From positions 22,786,900-22,850,899 of the forward strand of contig OY747709.1 in assembly GCA_963556495.2 (NCBI GenBank): DNA of 64,000 nt, written 5' to 3'. Origin of the DNA: Valencia hispanica. Lineage: Eukaryota; Chordata; Actinopteri; Cyprinodontiformes; Valenciidae. Positions 12,101 through 25,200 of this stretch are shown in pieces. The position numbers and the translations under genes were made by a program. Within the stretch, counting starts at the first letter, position 1; each line of letters starts with the position of its first letter. The notes beneath the pieces are model-generated. The model saw nothing but the letters and a program-made list of their open reading frames with translations, did not search any database and was not told the origin of the DNA.

Positions 12101-15059
12101 CCAGAAACTGGAGAATGATCTGACACTGGCCTCCAGTCTCTCCTACAAGGTCTTCCATATGGCCCATCATGCTCTGTATTAGTTAGCTTTGTATTCTTTT
12201 TTTCTAAAACATCTTTGTCTTGATTTACTTTTTGTCCTATATCCTCCCCTTTTGTGGCTCCTAGGAAAAGGAGCGGATTAATGCAGTGATGCTAGAAAAT
12301 GAGAAGCTGCTGGAGGAAAAGCGGGACCTGTTGCGGAGGATAAGTGAGGCAGAGGACATGGGCAGCAAAGGCATGAGGACTGCTTCCACAGTCCAACACA
12401 GGTGACTTCATGAATTACTGCTCCTGAACAGTAGGGGTCAGGTTATTCTTCTCTAACTTCAAGAAATCCATAAAAAGAACTTCTTATTGATATTTCTGCC
12501 TCAGCTATTGTACCATAGGGTTTCTGTATTGTACCTCTTATGAAAGTTACCTTGGACAAAAACATTTGTTCAAGGAGTTTGTAAAGGGAGTTTTCTGAAA
12601 TTACATGTAAGACCCGACATGTACCAGTAGGTGTCACTTTTTGTGCAGCTGGGGAAACTTAAATAATGTGGAAGGGAGAGTAATTAAAATCTAATAAGTC
12701 AATTTAGCAATAGTTTGGGTCGCAAGGTCACATGATCATAAATGAGATTGTTTTTTGGCATTTTTCATCTCCCAGATTGATGTTTTCATGCCATTTTCTA
12801 GAATTTCTAAACCTTTTTGAACAAAAACATTGCATCTATTTTGGTTGATTAATGTATAAGTTTTTTGGTAATCTTTCACTGAACAGAAACCTTTTTCAAT
12901 CTCCCGGTTATTCAGTACCTCAGCGTGTTTAAGTCTTGGATATCTGCTGTTAATTAATAACCCATACATTCTCCTCTTAGATACACCATAAATATAAATG
13001 CCATAAAACAAACAAAATATTTTTTCATCCAGTGCCATGTCTTGATATTAGTTATTTTTGATTGAGTGGGAGCATTTATCTCTTCAAGGGTTAATGTCTT
13101 AGAAGTGGAAAACCGACAACTGCAAGACCGAACCATGAAGCTCTCCAATCAGGTCAGCTCCTTGGAGCGTGCTCTGAGGAACGTCGATTCATTCTACAGT
13201 CTAGAGGTACAAACTTGAACATCTTTTTTTAATTTTATTTTTTACATTTTTGTTAAAGGTCACAATGTTCTTATTATTGTCATGTAGAAGAATTGCAGAG
13301 AATTTCAGACATAATTTACCTCTGGCTCCTTTCTGTCATTAACTGTGAACGGTTTTAAAGAAAATTAATCATTTCAGTTTTGTTGGGGGGAAAAGTTGGA
13401 ATGTCTCTTTAAGTTAAACACTTTCACGTATTTAACTACAAATTGTTCAAAATTTTATCAGAATGCCAAGAAAGTGCTCCCCTCTGATGGTTTCACAGGA
13501 GGTGTCCTGCATGCATCTGCTCTGAGGTAAGCCTGTTGTGAGAAAGACGTGAACTTATATAGATGTAAGGATGCAAGAAATGTTCCGCCATTTATAACAG
13601 TTCATTGAAACAATGTAAAATATGCTTTCTGTTTTTAAAGGGTTCATTTCCTGAGTTCCCAGTCAGGAATACAACTAAATATCCAATATGGCTGCCATGC
13701 ATATTAAAAGTACTGAAAGTTGTAGGAATAAATTACTTCTTAGTTTTTCTGACAGTCTCATTAAATCAGTGGGCCACATGGTAATATACTGCTTCTGTTT
13801 GTGAACATGTTCCTTTTTGAATGCATAAAATAAGAAATATATTTTATATAATACAAAAACAGTTGGCAAACTCCACTGATGTCTGACATCCAACTAGAAT
13901 ACACTCAACTGTTGTCGGACGTCCTTCCTAGATCAGAGCCCCGACTTATGAGACCAATCGAACGCAGCATTAGCTCACACTGTTCACGTTTGTGGTGACG
14001 TTCCATCAAGTTTCATTTCACTTTAAGATTTAATTTTGTCAGTGCACACAATGTTTATGAACAACTGATGGAACGTGGAGTTAGGTTTTCTCCTAACACA
14101 TTATATAACTGTACCACTTCATGTTACCTGGCCAAGCATGAAGTAGTTGTGTAAAATATTGCAACAGTGAATAGAAGCAGCTGAAAATTCCTCTTTTCTA
14201 CTTAGTTAGATTTAGAAAAGGGAGGGTATATAATGCTGAGTTTAATTGTTTCAGCTTAAACTGATTGAATGGCTACACTTTTCTTTTAGCCAAATTGAAT
14301 AATTTGTAAATTTGTTGATAAAAGCTTGCTGTATTGTGTCAGAAATTGTTGGTGAATTAAACTGTTTAAAAAACAACTCGCCCCCCTACCGGAGTCTAAC
14401 TCCACCCACACTACCTGTTTGAAAGATTGCGGCAAAAGGATGTATGACTGGCGGACAGAGGGACACGCGGGGGTAGAGGGCTGGCAGCGTCAACACTTAC
14501 TTCCTTTTCCAACTTCAACTTGCTACGGAGGCGTGGCCGAGACTTGGCTTGTTTTATACTCCACAGCGGCAGGATCGATGCCCGATAGCCCAGTAGCAAT
14601 GCCCGATTTAAATTAAAGTGCAGTGTAAAGTTTTAACCTGAAGAGGGGGCATCACTGACAGTTTTTATTAGAAAATTAATATTTTTACTAAAATACCAAA
14701 AATACAAAAGCACTATTAGACACTCAGTTATACAGTTTATCATCAAAAAAAGAAGTTGATTTGGGGGTGAGTTGCACTTTAAAGCAGCTTTCTTCCAGAT
14801 GAGAGACCGACTGTGCTTGTAAATAACGGAGCTTATAATTGATGTCAGTCTGACCTCAGGTCCTTGTGATCATGTGGACATCCTGGACGCAATCTGTCGT
14901 GCAAAGGTGAGCAAGCACGTCTTGCTGGATGGCACAAGAACTTCCATCTCTACACACCAGCTATCCGAGCAGGGATACCTGAATCTCACTTCCCCACTGG
15001 TTACTCCAACTTCCACAAAAGGCATAGAAGAAACCTCAGATGGCAACAACCAGGTCTGA
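163..15059 (+). CDS. ccdc30: Coiled-coil protein, CCDC30-like (3' part of gene, 15 exons)
   Basis: The 5' end lies outside the window. Exons with matching GT-AG sites and phases: 163-291, 551-688, 1363-1541, 1748-2015, 2904-3026, 3852-4022, 4523-4732, 10899-11056, 11176-11341, 11498-11619, 12008-12149, 12265-12401, 13089-13206, 13462-13526, 14849-15059 (TGA). Together they encode 778 residues. Almost the whole product is heptad-rich, charged helix (many E, K, Q, R, L), expected to form a long coiled coil. It has no signal peptide, membrane span or catalytic motif. The tail after exon 13 is Ser/Thr-rich and not coiled. Blocks such as KYNEKQSQHKTKLHQAKQVF and SNQVSSLERALRN recall the DUF4686 region of CCDC30, a poorly characterised cytoplasmic protein. 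The name is from memory and tentative; another long coiled-coil family is possible. The last acceptor is at 14847-14848, because the next AG (14858-14859) would give an immediate stop. Intron 7 (4733-10898) is unusually long. Confidence 0.8.
2450..2765. mobile_element. Tc1-like relic in a CCDC30-like intron
   Basis: An intron stretch carries phrases typical of salmonid/Sleeping-Beauty-type Tc1 copies, including ACACCTGTGGATGTATTTTA near 2458 and TGTATGTAAACTTCTGATTT near 2695. No open transposase is left. The ends are not certain. The rest of this intron (2016-2903) and the next one (3027-3851) show nothing I recognise. Confidence 0.5.
8354..8420 (-). mobile_element. 3' end fragment of a non-LTR retrotransposon (Rex1-like?)
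   Basis: The short stretch has AATTCAATTCAAAATACTTT followed by a 'TTGATCCCAGAGGGAAATTAAG' type block, split here as TTGATCCCAGAG and GGAAATTAAG. The same words occur at 59085-59130, where they form the 3' end of a LINE coding fragment on the minus strand. So this is a strongly 5'-truncated copy of the same family in the same orientation. The clade name is from memory. Confidence 0.6.
10405..10712. mobile_element. Tc1-like right-end relic
   Basis: The block ends with GAATACTTTTGCAAAGCACT at 10692-10711, the usual outer end of a common fish Tc1-like family. Upstream sequence is too decayed to translate. The left limit is approximate. Confidence 0.5.
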
Positions 15060-17120
15060 GGTGCAGTTTAGTGCTGTCATTGCGATACAGCGTAAGCCCT
15101 TTGGTTATGATGAAAATCTGCCTCCACTGCATTTTTACTCAGGGTTGTATTTGAAAAGCAGATTCTTGTTTGGCTCGCAAGTACTGCATTTTGTCCCAGT
15201 ACTGTACCTTACTGAAAGTAAATATTTAAAAAATGTAACTAAGCCTTTATTAACCAAGTATTTTTTATATGATGTTTTAAAAGACAACCATGTTCTGTGG
15301 ATTTTTTTAAAATGTTTATTTAGAATGCACAAATGTGTGCAAATGGTACTCTAAAAGTTTATTCAGCTTGTGTTGTTTGCCTTTGCACACCAAAGCTGAT
15401 AAGCATCATTGAAAGCTTCCTAGTATATACAAAAGACTGATACTGTTTACGATATGACATTATGAAAAGGACTTCACACCAGTGCTGTAAATGTGAAATG
15501 CATTTTTATGACTGTTTTTTTTTAAGATAATATTTGAATTTAAGCACTTTAACACATTTTTCATACAGATGTTTACATTTGCAATGGTGTGCAAATTTTG
15601 GGATATTCATTCTTTTCTGGTTCGATTTTGCAGTGTTTTGATGCCTAAAGTGTTGCCTACTTTTGTACTTCTTGGGTAAAAAAATATCTAAATTTAATCA
15701 GCGAGTTTTTACTAGTTTACAAATGGACTGCCTACATGACTTGTAATGCTGAGCAACCAATTATCTGTCTGTTAGGAGATTATCTGGTACTTCATATGAA
15801 ATCCATTCAATTTTTTATCTTCTTGACCTATTTTAAGTGTTCTATGGTCGTTTGATTGTTTTTGTCCACATAAAAAAAAGTTTCCTCCAGCGGTTCAGAA
15901 AGCAGCGCCGTGTAGCCACAAGGAGCAGAGCCTTATCTGTACTTATCGTTTTACATGCTTAGCTGTGCGTTGACATAGTGAAACATGTTTTGTAATTTAA
16001 AATCTTTACCAAAGCAAGATACAGTTGGGATCTCAGCTTGAGAAAGATGTTTTTGTCATGACCAGATATAATTAAGACAATTTATATATGTGGACTTTTT
16101 CTTCATTCCCCCCCCCCCCAAATAATTCAGCCACCAAGTTGTCTGCATGTAATAGAGCAGTAGTGGTGATACTGCAGTCGCACTAGGACAGTGGTGTTTG
16201 GTGTGGATGCGACAGAACCCGTCTCATATATTCTAAACTCCACAGACACATACTGTGTATTCTAGATGTATTCAAATCCTGCGAAGGAAAGTGCCCTGCC
16301 TTTTCACAGGACGTACAGAACCGGCTTCATTTATTAGCACAAATGTAAAGACGTGGAAGAGAGGAAACAAAAAAGTTGTTTTCTGAAAAGGCATTTTATG
16401 GCATCCCTCCCAAATAACAGCTTGGGATGTAAACAGTATCTAATGGTTGTTATGGATACTCGGAGACCCTAATATGTCACTCTTTGCTTGAGTAAGCTTT
16501 GGAGATGTTGTACCTTCCTCCTCATGTGTTATGTCAGCATAATTCTAGGTCTTGTGAAGACCGGTGGCTTATAGAAATGGGATTCGGTGGCGTGTCCTTT
16601 TAATGTGCATCTAGTTTTTTTTTTTTCTTTACAGTGTTCTCAAACTAAAGTAGTTAAGGATTATGCTACTGCAATTAAAGCTACTTTTAAGCTTTTTTTC
16701 GCATCTTTCACAGGGATGCCAATAAATGTGGCCAACACAAACTATTAAATGCCTTCAAATATCAGCTGCACTTTAGACCCAAATACTAGCTACTATAGGT
16801 TTTAATAAACAGTTAACACATGAATTTATCACACTTGTATATATTTTCCAAATGTAAGCCACTATTTTTGTAGTAGTAACATTTTAAACAGAAGAATCTG
16901 TAATTTTCAATGTGCCTGAAATGATGGGTGTTTATCTGACTGCTGCAGGATTTTGCTTTTTTTTTTTAAAACAAAATCCTTTTGTAAGAATTATCAAAAT
17001 TGATCACTTTTAGTTTTGTTGCATTTGAATTAGAAAGTTTTTTTTGTTATTTACAATTATTTTTCTAAAATAAAAATTTGATGAATAAAATGTTTGTGTG
17101 TTCAACTTAAAAAACAGGGT
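15060..17120 (+). other. 3'UTR of the CCDC30-like gene
   Basis: About 2 kb follows the stop codon without a credible coding region. It is AT-rich and carries several AATAAA words, the last near 17084. The transcript may end earlier. No repeat was recognised in it. Confidence 0.55.
17084..17089 (+). terminator. Likely poly(A) signal of the CCDC30-like gene
   Basis: AATAAA near 17084 is the last plus-strand signal before the minus-strand signal of znf362. A second AATAAA-like word lies just upstream near 17069. Cleavage would fall near 17.1 kb. Confidence 0.45.
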
Positions 17121-17136
17121 AATTTATAACAGTCTG

Positions 17137-17142
17137 TTTATT
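17137..17142 (-). terminator. Likely poly(A) signal of znf362
   Basis: TTTATT on the plus strand is AATAAA on the minus strand. It would end a 2.1 kb znf362 3'UTR a few tens of bases from the opposing gene's end. Confidence 0.45.
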
Positions 17143-19233
17143 AAACAAGGTAAAGATACAAAGCTTTTTTTTTTCCTTTTTTAAACATTGATAACCTTAG
17201 TTAAACTCCTCAGTCTTGGCTGTGCATATTTAGTCGTCTAGAAACTGTATATGAAACCACAATGCAAGACAGGAAAAAGTGTAATAAATCTACCGAATAT
17301 CTTTTTCATAGAGAACATGGGTTTAACAGTTATACAGATTACAGCTCAAGAACTCCATGCGGAATAAAACAAAAGAAGAAAATAAGAATAAATGCTTACA
17401 CGACTGAATACTGTTGAACACAATACAGAGTAATGGATCTGGGATGATAAACAGTTAAGGCTTACATGTATAGAACTGATATAAAAGATGAGTATTAATA
17501 ACATACAGGTAGAATAAAATAATTACAGTAAATTTATACGTGAGCTTTTACAAATTCTAAACAGAACATATTGATGGAAACCAAAAAGCAGGTACTATAA
17601 ATGAGTTACATGTTTTACAGTACAGCAACATGTACATTTTCCATTATCTCCAAAAAAAAAAAAAAGTTAGGGAGAGTATGTTGAAGAGGCAGGGTCTGTT
17701 GTTGGCGTAAATGTTCGTTTTTCAAGCCAGTGGCTTGAGTAATAGGTTTTTATTTTTGAAAACATACTATATACTGTATATGTATTTTACATTATTCTCA
17801 GTTCCATCTCCGAGCTACCGACTAGCCGTAGCACCTTTGTTCCAAAGTACCCTGAAGAATACAGGGAACCCTAATGAGTACCAATCAGAGGTTACAGTAA
17901 AAATACAACAAACAATACTGTGTACAGTAAAAATAATACTAAAGAGAGAGAGGAGGAATAGCTAAGGATTTACCTCGGCATACACTCGTAATCCTACCGA
18001 GTAGGACGTATACTGCAGTTTCTTCAAGATAAGTAAAGCTTATTTTAGAGGGGGGAAAAAAGGTTGACTGGGAGAAAGTAGCTGTACATAAACTTCACAT
18101 TTTGGTCCAGTGGTTGGATTTAAAATTACCCACTCATTAAAAAAAATAATATATATATATTTCAGCTGGAAATTGAGCTTATTAAAAAAGAAAAGTGTCA
18201 TTAAGCTCTGACAAACATGTCTAAACCTTAAAAAATGAATAGTCAAAACCTTCATAAACTATCTAAGATTGGCTTCCTCTTCAGTTCTCAAAGTTCATGT
18301 ATGGCACTGATCACTTGAAGTAGCATAAAAACTGAGTGTGTGTGTTTGGGGGGGGTTGGAATAAGAGTGTTCATCATAAATGTGATCCCTAATAAAGGTG
18401 CCTTTAACGTGAAAGTCGAATATGATGTCACAGATTTTGAGAAAACTAAAACAAGGAAAATATCTTACATTTAATGTTGCTCCATTTCTGCCAACAACTC
18501 CACCTCCCGATACAAGCAGAAACCATTTGAATTGTCATCGACCGATTGCCTGTCGTCAGGTTTAGATGACCGTGAACTTGTGCAGAAGAATGAAGAAAGC
18601 ACCACAGAGGACTGTCATTTGTACTTTTAGCTGCCAGAAGTAATAACCCCCTTTTTGACATTTTTCGTCCAACTTGATTAAAACAGTTCGAGCCAAAACC
18701 ACGGTGCCAAAAAGTGCTTTAAGATCATCTTTGGATGTTTTCCAAATACACCCAGCTAACATCCCGCCCCCCCCACTCCCTCTCTCGATACTATCGTCTA
18801 AAATATTGCCTGGCAAGTTTTGAAAACCCATTTCATGGAAAAGGGGGACCAAATAATCTAAACTGACGGGGGGGAAAAAACGAGTATTTAAAATATATTT
18901 AATGGCCGATGCATCCAACGGTTTACATGATACTTACCAAAGTGCTCACTCAATCTGACGCAAGACATTCTTTGCCGCTCGGACCCCCAGATTAACGTAA
19001 AGTTGTACTGTTACATTCACAAAACAATGCTGTGCTCTTTTTTTATTTTTTTTTGTACTGAGCCATTGTGGAGATGGATGGAGGCGGTCTGTTTACTGAA
19101 TCTTAACACCGAATGCTTGTGTCAGTTGTCACAACGCTAATGTAAGCCTTATGTAGATGAACATGGGTGCAGAGCCTCAGGAGGTTCGGCTCAACCCAGA
19201 CTGATAAATCTTGATGCTGAACGCTCAAGGAGC
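17143..19233 (-). other. 3'UTR of znf362
   Basis: About 2.1 kb lies between the znf362 stop and the candidate poly(A) signal. No exon-like frame and no recognised repeat was found. Long 3'UTRs are usual for this kind of regulator, but the true end needs transcript data. Confidence 0.55.
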
Positions 19234-22200
19234 TCAAATGAGGGAGATCCGAATGGGGATGCTTGGGGACTCGGTCCTCTGCGGCGATTGGTGGCTCACT
19301 AGGTGCTCCACAACTGTATGTTTGGACATGTGCTTCATAAGGTAGGTCTCCTATAAAGGTTTGAAAACACACATATAATAAATATATAATATATAATATT
19401 TGTTTACAATTTGACCCTTTTTTAATGTGCATTATTTCAAATGATTCACTTATTTTAGAGTTGGATTAAAAACATTCCTTACAAACTGCAGGTGAGCAAA
19501 GCGAAGCAAACCCAATAGATGCAGGGTGTCATTATGTTGGCTCAATCTGGCCTAAAGGTCTGACTGTTGGTTGTTATCCAAAAATTTCATCTGCTGACTT
19601 ACTGAATCCAACTATACAGGACATTGTTACTTGACGAGAACTGTACAAATAAATCTGATTTGCTATTCAACTTCAGCGTTAAACAGCCAAAATGGCTGCA
19701 ATTCTACTTTACAGATTTACTCTTAATTTGTTCTTTTAGCCTAAATGCAACATGTTACCAGATTCAGTGAGTAATCGTGTTAATGTCCATTCATTTCCAC
19801 ATCTGGTCATGTATATGCTCAAACTAAAAAATTAACTAATACAGATTTTTTTATAATGAAAGTTGTTTTTTAAGTTCTTCTGATGTTATCCCATAACAAA
19901 GGCCCAATGATACGAATAACAGGCCAAATAAAGCTAAGGTTTTAATTAACTTGATAGAATTCTTCTGGTCAAGGAACTTCAGAATAATTAATTTTCTGTA
20001 ATGTTGGATGTCAGCAGTGTAAAACTAACAGGTAAATCGGAAACAAAAATGCAGCACATTTTTACATTGCCAACTGCAAAATTATTCACATCGACTGAAC
20101 TTCAGACTTTGTCACATTTTATCCATGTTATTTTTTTTTTTTGTGGGAGGGGGGGGTATGTGACAGTCCAACACAAATAGCACATCACTGTTTTTAACTC
20201 AGGTACCCTGAATGAAGACTGGAGGGAAATATACATTTTCAACTTGTGCCACAGATTCTCAGTTAGATTTAGGTCTGGACTTTGACTGGGCCATCCCACC
20301 ACACAAACATGCTCTGATCAAAACCGTTCCACTGTAGCACTGGCTGTATGTCAAGGTTCGTTGTGTTTCTGTATTTATCTCCCTCGGTTTTTCTGACCAG
20401 ATCCTTCTGCCGCAGATTAAGAAAATAATCTTCACAGCATGATGCTGCCACCACTATGTTTCATGGTGGGAATGGTGGGGGTTTTTTTTGTGATAAGGGG
20501 CATTGTTAGTTTTCAAACACGCACATAGTGTTTTGAATATGACCCACATTTTCAGTGTTGTTCTTTAATGGCCAGATCATTTTCTACCTCATGTTTTCTA
20601 TATCCCCTTTATAACATTTCTTATAGCCTATTGCCACTCTTCCATAAAGACCAGATCTGTAGAGAGCACATCCTGAACCTGCTTGAAGTTCTCAGCCACT
20701 TTATATCAAATCTGTCTGTTGGGATCCTTAGTCAGCCAGCGGTTATTTTAAAACCTTGTCTTTGCAAGTTTGTTACCAGGCCGTCTTTTATCAAAGATGA
20801 TGCTCCATAGCAGTTTTAATAAAGAGTAATTTAGCTTTCCATGATATTATATGAAGTCTAAAACTGTTGGTTGAATCCAAAACTCTGAACAAAATCTACA
20901 TGACAGCAGGTTTTTTGTTCCCTGTATGTTCATCCAAGGTATCTGACCAACAACACCCACTTTACCTGATATTAAAATCTTTACGGCCACCATTGTAACC
21001 TGGCAAAGTCCTTGTTCCTGTTTTGTAATACCGCTGTCATTGTAAATGAAAAGGATCACTCGGAAGACGCCTGTGCTCCAAAATGCCATGCTGAGAAACA
21101 CTTCCTCCCTGCATGTTTGAGCGCAAGTGAGAGCACGCCGGATTGTTAAATATCACTAACAGGAAGCGTGACTTCTCTTTGTCAGACGAAGGCAGAGCAC
21201 CGTGAAATGTCAAAACCTTATCAGCAATGAGCGATAAACAGTCTTCGTAAACACACATGCTGGGGAAAGAAATGCAACCCAGCAAAGAACTTGCCGCTTT
21301 TTTTTTTTTTTTTTACTCACTGAGGTGTATGCCCGGCCGCACATGCTGCAGCAGTAGGCCTTAGCGTTTTTGATGGCGTGTGCTGACAAGTGGATCTGCA
21401 ACGATGCAGAGTCTGAGTAGGCACGGTAGCAGTTAGGACATTTGTACGGCTTGTCTTTATTGTGCTGCCTCTGGTGAGACTGTAAGGGAAGAGACAAAGA
21501 GAAAAGTTGTAGCAGTCCAATTAAAAGGTCCAAGTGTGTCGGGGGAATCAATTCATTAGAATTTGTTGTGTACAACCAGCTGTCACACTTAAAAGAGTCC
21601 AGAGGAAAAACTACAAAAACCATTAAAAAAAATCCCAAAATGGATTGCACTGGGCATTTTTAGACTGAATGATTTCAGGACTCTTTGGTTTGTATATCAG
21701 TTCTTCATTAAAAAATATTTTACATATTAATGTCTAGCCTAGTTTATCTCTAGAAGAGACATTAATTGTTCTTAAAGAACAAAAAAAAAAAATTTTTTCC
21801 CCACTGAAACAAATATATTAACCAAAGCAAGTTTTCAATGTGAGCAAAAAAAACTTTAGTAGCTAGTGTTGAAATAACATCAGTGAAACATTTCTTAGAA
21901 CTATCTACTAGACTCTAGCATTGATCTGGGGGAAGATTTAGCCCACTCCTCACTTTCAAATACTTGAGGGGTTTCTGCCACATACTGTACAGCCATACTG
22001 TACAGTTTTGAGTCACCCCACAGCATCTCAACAAGATCAATTCAAGGACTTTCCCGTTCTTAATTCTCAGCTAGTTCCTGGTAGACTTACTGGTATGTTT
22101 TGGGTCATTGTCATGTTGCAGGGTCCAGTTCTACATCTGCTTGTATTTTTTATTTTTTACAAATGGTCTTTAAATTTTGCTCAAACATCTTCTGATACCC

Positions 22201-25200
22201 AGCTGAATTCTTGGTGCCTTCTGTGATGGTGAGCTCGTCAGGTTCTGCTGCTGCAAAACTTCCCCAGACCATGACTCTTCCACCTCCATGCTTCACAACT
22301 GGCATGAGAGTTTTCCACCTAGAATGCTGTATTTGGTTACTGTGTCCGAATTATGACATTTTACAATCATTATCTAAAAGACATTTAAAAAGTCCTGGTC
22401 TTTGCCGATGTTCCACTGGTTAACATTGGCCTTGAAGTTATTCTCAGACAAAAAAAAGGTCTCCACTTGCACACTTTCCATAAAAGTTTCCGTAAAGGCA
22501 AACACTTCACAGTAGAATGAACCTGCTGCATAATCAGTGATTATATTTGAGGGTTTTCAGGTATTTCTTGTAGCATCCTGTGTACTTTGTGATTAAAAAT
22601 AAACTATGTTTGTCCTCACATGTCTTTAACAGATTTCAAATTCAGGACATTTTTGGAACCAATATCCAAGATTTTTCCATATTTTTTTTTTAAGACATTT
22701 TAGATGTCAGAGTATGAAACATTCCTCTAGTTAGGTTTCATTATCTGTTTTTCTACTCCCCAAAAATCATTAAACAACACAACTATAAAGCTGGCTCCTG
22801 ATTTGACAGTGTAGTAAAGCTTTATGGCAACTGGACAACTTTACAGTATATTGGTTAAAATTTACAGTACTTTCAAAAAAAATCCTGAACTGCATTATTT
22901 TAAAGTAATTACAGTTTCTGGATGTATCCTTAAATTGTTGCTTCATTTCACAAAAGGAAGACTTTCAATAGTTTGTTTAAACTTGCAAGTAAGTAAGTAA
23001 AATGATCTACAAGCCCAAAAAGGATCGAAATTGCCCATTTGTTTATTTATTTATTTTTAAATGTGTGTTTATTTGTTAGCAACTCACAAATGAACAATGA
23101 GTAGGACCAAAACCCAAATTGTGCTGGGCAAACCAAAGACACGGTTGATCATACAAATCTATTAAAAATAGTTTTTCAAAAATTCTGATTTGTGTCTCTA
23201 ATAAGCAAGAACGCAAACTTTTTCTGGATAAGTTATTTTTCCTGTCTTATCCAGACTTGAACATTTTTTAAATCAAATTTCAAACTTTTAAAGACTGCGC
23301 AAAACCCCTGCTTAATTAACTTCTTCCGAATAATAAAAGATGTTATCGTGTGATACTACAGCGATGAAAATGACAGTGATTTTTTTTTTCCCCCTCTGGA
23401 CTCTTCATAATGTTTACCGGTTACGCTAAATAAAGACTCACCTGAAGATTAGACAGCTGAGTAAAAGCCTTTTCACATCCAGGATGAGCACATTTATAAG
23501 GCCGATCGCCAGTATGGATTCTGTAACAAATAAAACACAAAACATTGTAAGATCAAGATGACTGGTGCTAAACCATCAAAGTGATTCCTAACCAAGTCAG
23601 AGGGATCTTTCCTGTCTTTTTAGATTACATACATAGATATAAAGTATGAGATTTAGCTGCAGTAAAATAGAACACCATATCAAAATTCACCCACTGATTC
23701 TCCTGAGGATAATACAGGGACAGTTCTGATCTTTTGAAATTAGTTTTGGTGCAGTTACCATCCGTAACAATTGCCCCACCTGTAATAGAAAAATATTAAA
23801 TCGCAGTGAAATTGAACAAAAGTAAAGAAATCTTACCCTCTTAAAAACTTTGTGGGCTGCAACAAGCATCTCCTTATCTTTACTGGATGACGATGCATTA
23901 TAATTATAATTAATTAAAATTAAGTAATATTTATTGCAGTCCAAGCAGTTATTTGTGGTTGTGATTAAAATATTTACAAATAAAGCAATGATGATAAATC
24001 AGAGCTATTTTTATTTAAAAATTACCCAGTTTTTTGTCTGCCGTTTACTTTTATTTCGTTGCATTTATCCACCGGACAGTAAAAATATTGTCCTATATTA
24101 AACCGCTCCGTGGTGAAAAAAAGGTTGGGAGCCACTGATCTAAGGAATACATTATCAGACAGTGACATGTCATTAGCCCTAATTTAAGGGTATCTACAAA
24201 GTCCTAAAACGGATTGAATTAAAATATCTAGTTTTTAGGGCTTAAAAAGTTTATAATACTTAAATCACCAGTAGTTTTGTCTTACATTGATATATATTTT
24301 CTACAGAATTTTGTTTTATTCTTCAGAGAAATGCATAGGAGATAATTTGTTCAAACTGTTTTTTTGAAGTTTGCTTAGAAAATCAGAAAAATGCTCAAAA
24401 CTAATTAAAGTGTCATATTTAACAGAACCTTGGAGAAACCCTGTAAATAAGTAAAACAAGGATCTATTTTCTAAACCAATCTTTTCTGTCTCCCATGCAA
24501 TTTTGAGACTTGATGCGAGTGATTTTCCTGGTGGTTGTTTGAGGGTACTGCAGTTATTTCCCCCAAAGAGACACGAACCTGGTGTGCTGCTGCAGGTGCG
24601 ACAGCTGGCGGAAAGAGTTCTCGCAGTAGGAGCAGTGGTAGGGTTTGATCCCGAGGTGGATGCGTAGGTGCTGGGAAAGGTAGGAGGCGTTGGCGAACGT
24701 CTTGGAGCAGTGGGGACACTTGTGTGGTTTAGCCTCTGTGTGGGACTTGGAATGAATCTGCATCTCTGATTTGGTTAAGAAGGTGAGTGGGCAGACTTTG
24801 CATCTTCACAACAGAAAGATTGAAAAGAAGAAGAAAACAAAAGGTGTCAGACATGAGGAGACTGTAAAGCTTACACTATAGTTTTTCGTGCTACAAAGCT
24901 CAAAACCAATATAAGATGTCCCATAACCAAACTGTGTTCCCGCAGGACTATGTTTTAACATAAATTATGATTTTAACCTTGAATTAGTATAAGGTGAGGT
25001 GTTACATCTCACTTCATCACAACCTCATCCTTCTGGTTGTATCAACAAAAGTTTCCCTCATTCATCTGGCAGCTCTATAACAAACCTAAACACATCCACT
25101 GCATCCAACTGTTGGACCTCCTCCATTCATTTAGATCGCTGGTTTATTATTTATGTGAGGTCCCAAAAAAATGCTTGTAAGCTTGTAAACACGAAGAGCA

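Noticed and set aside
14859..14870. Acceptor at 14858-14859 for the last CCDC30-like exon
   Set aside because: It would give a TGA after two codons. The AG at 14847-14848 keeps the frame to 15059.
19103..19432. 109-residue minus-strand ORF over the last znf362 exon
   Set aside because: It is in another frame. The frame joining the previous finger exon reads ETYLMKHMSKHTVVEHLVS and ends at 19234.
21210..21650. 146-residue ORF as a single-exon zinc finger gene
   Set aside because: The finger part (21479-21321) has a clear acceptor and donor. The flanking residues are intron, including a poly-Lys from a poly-T tract.
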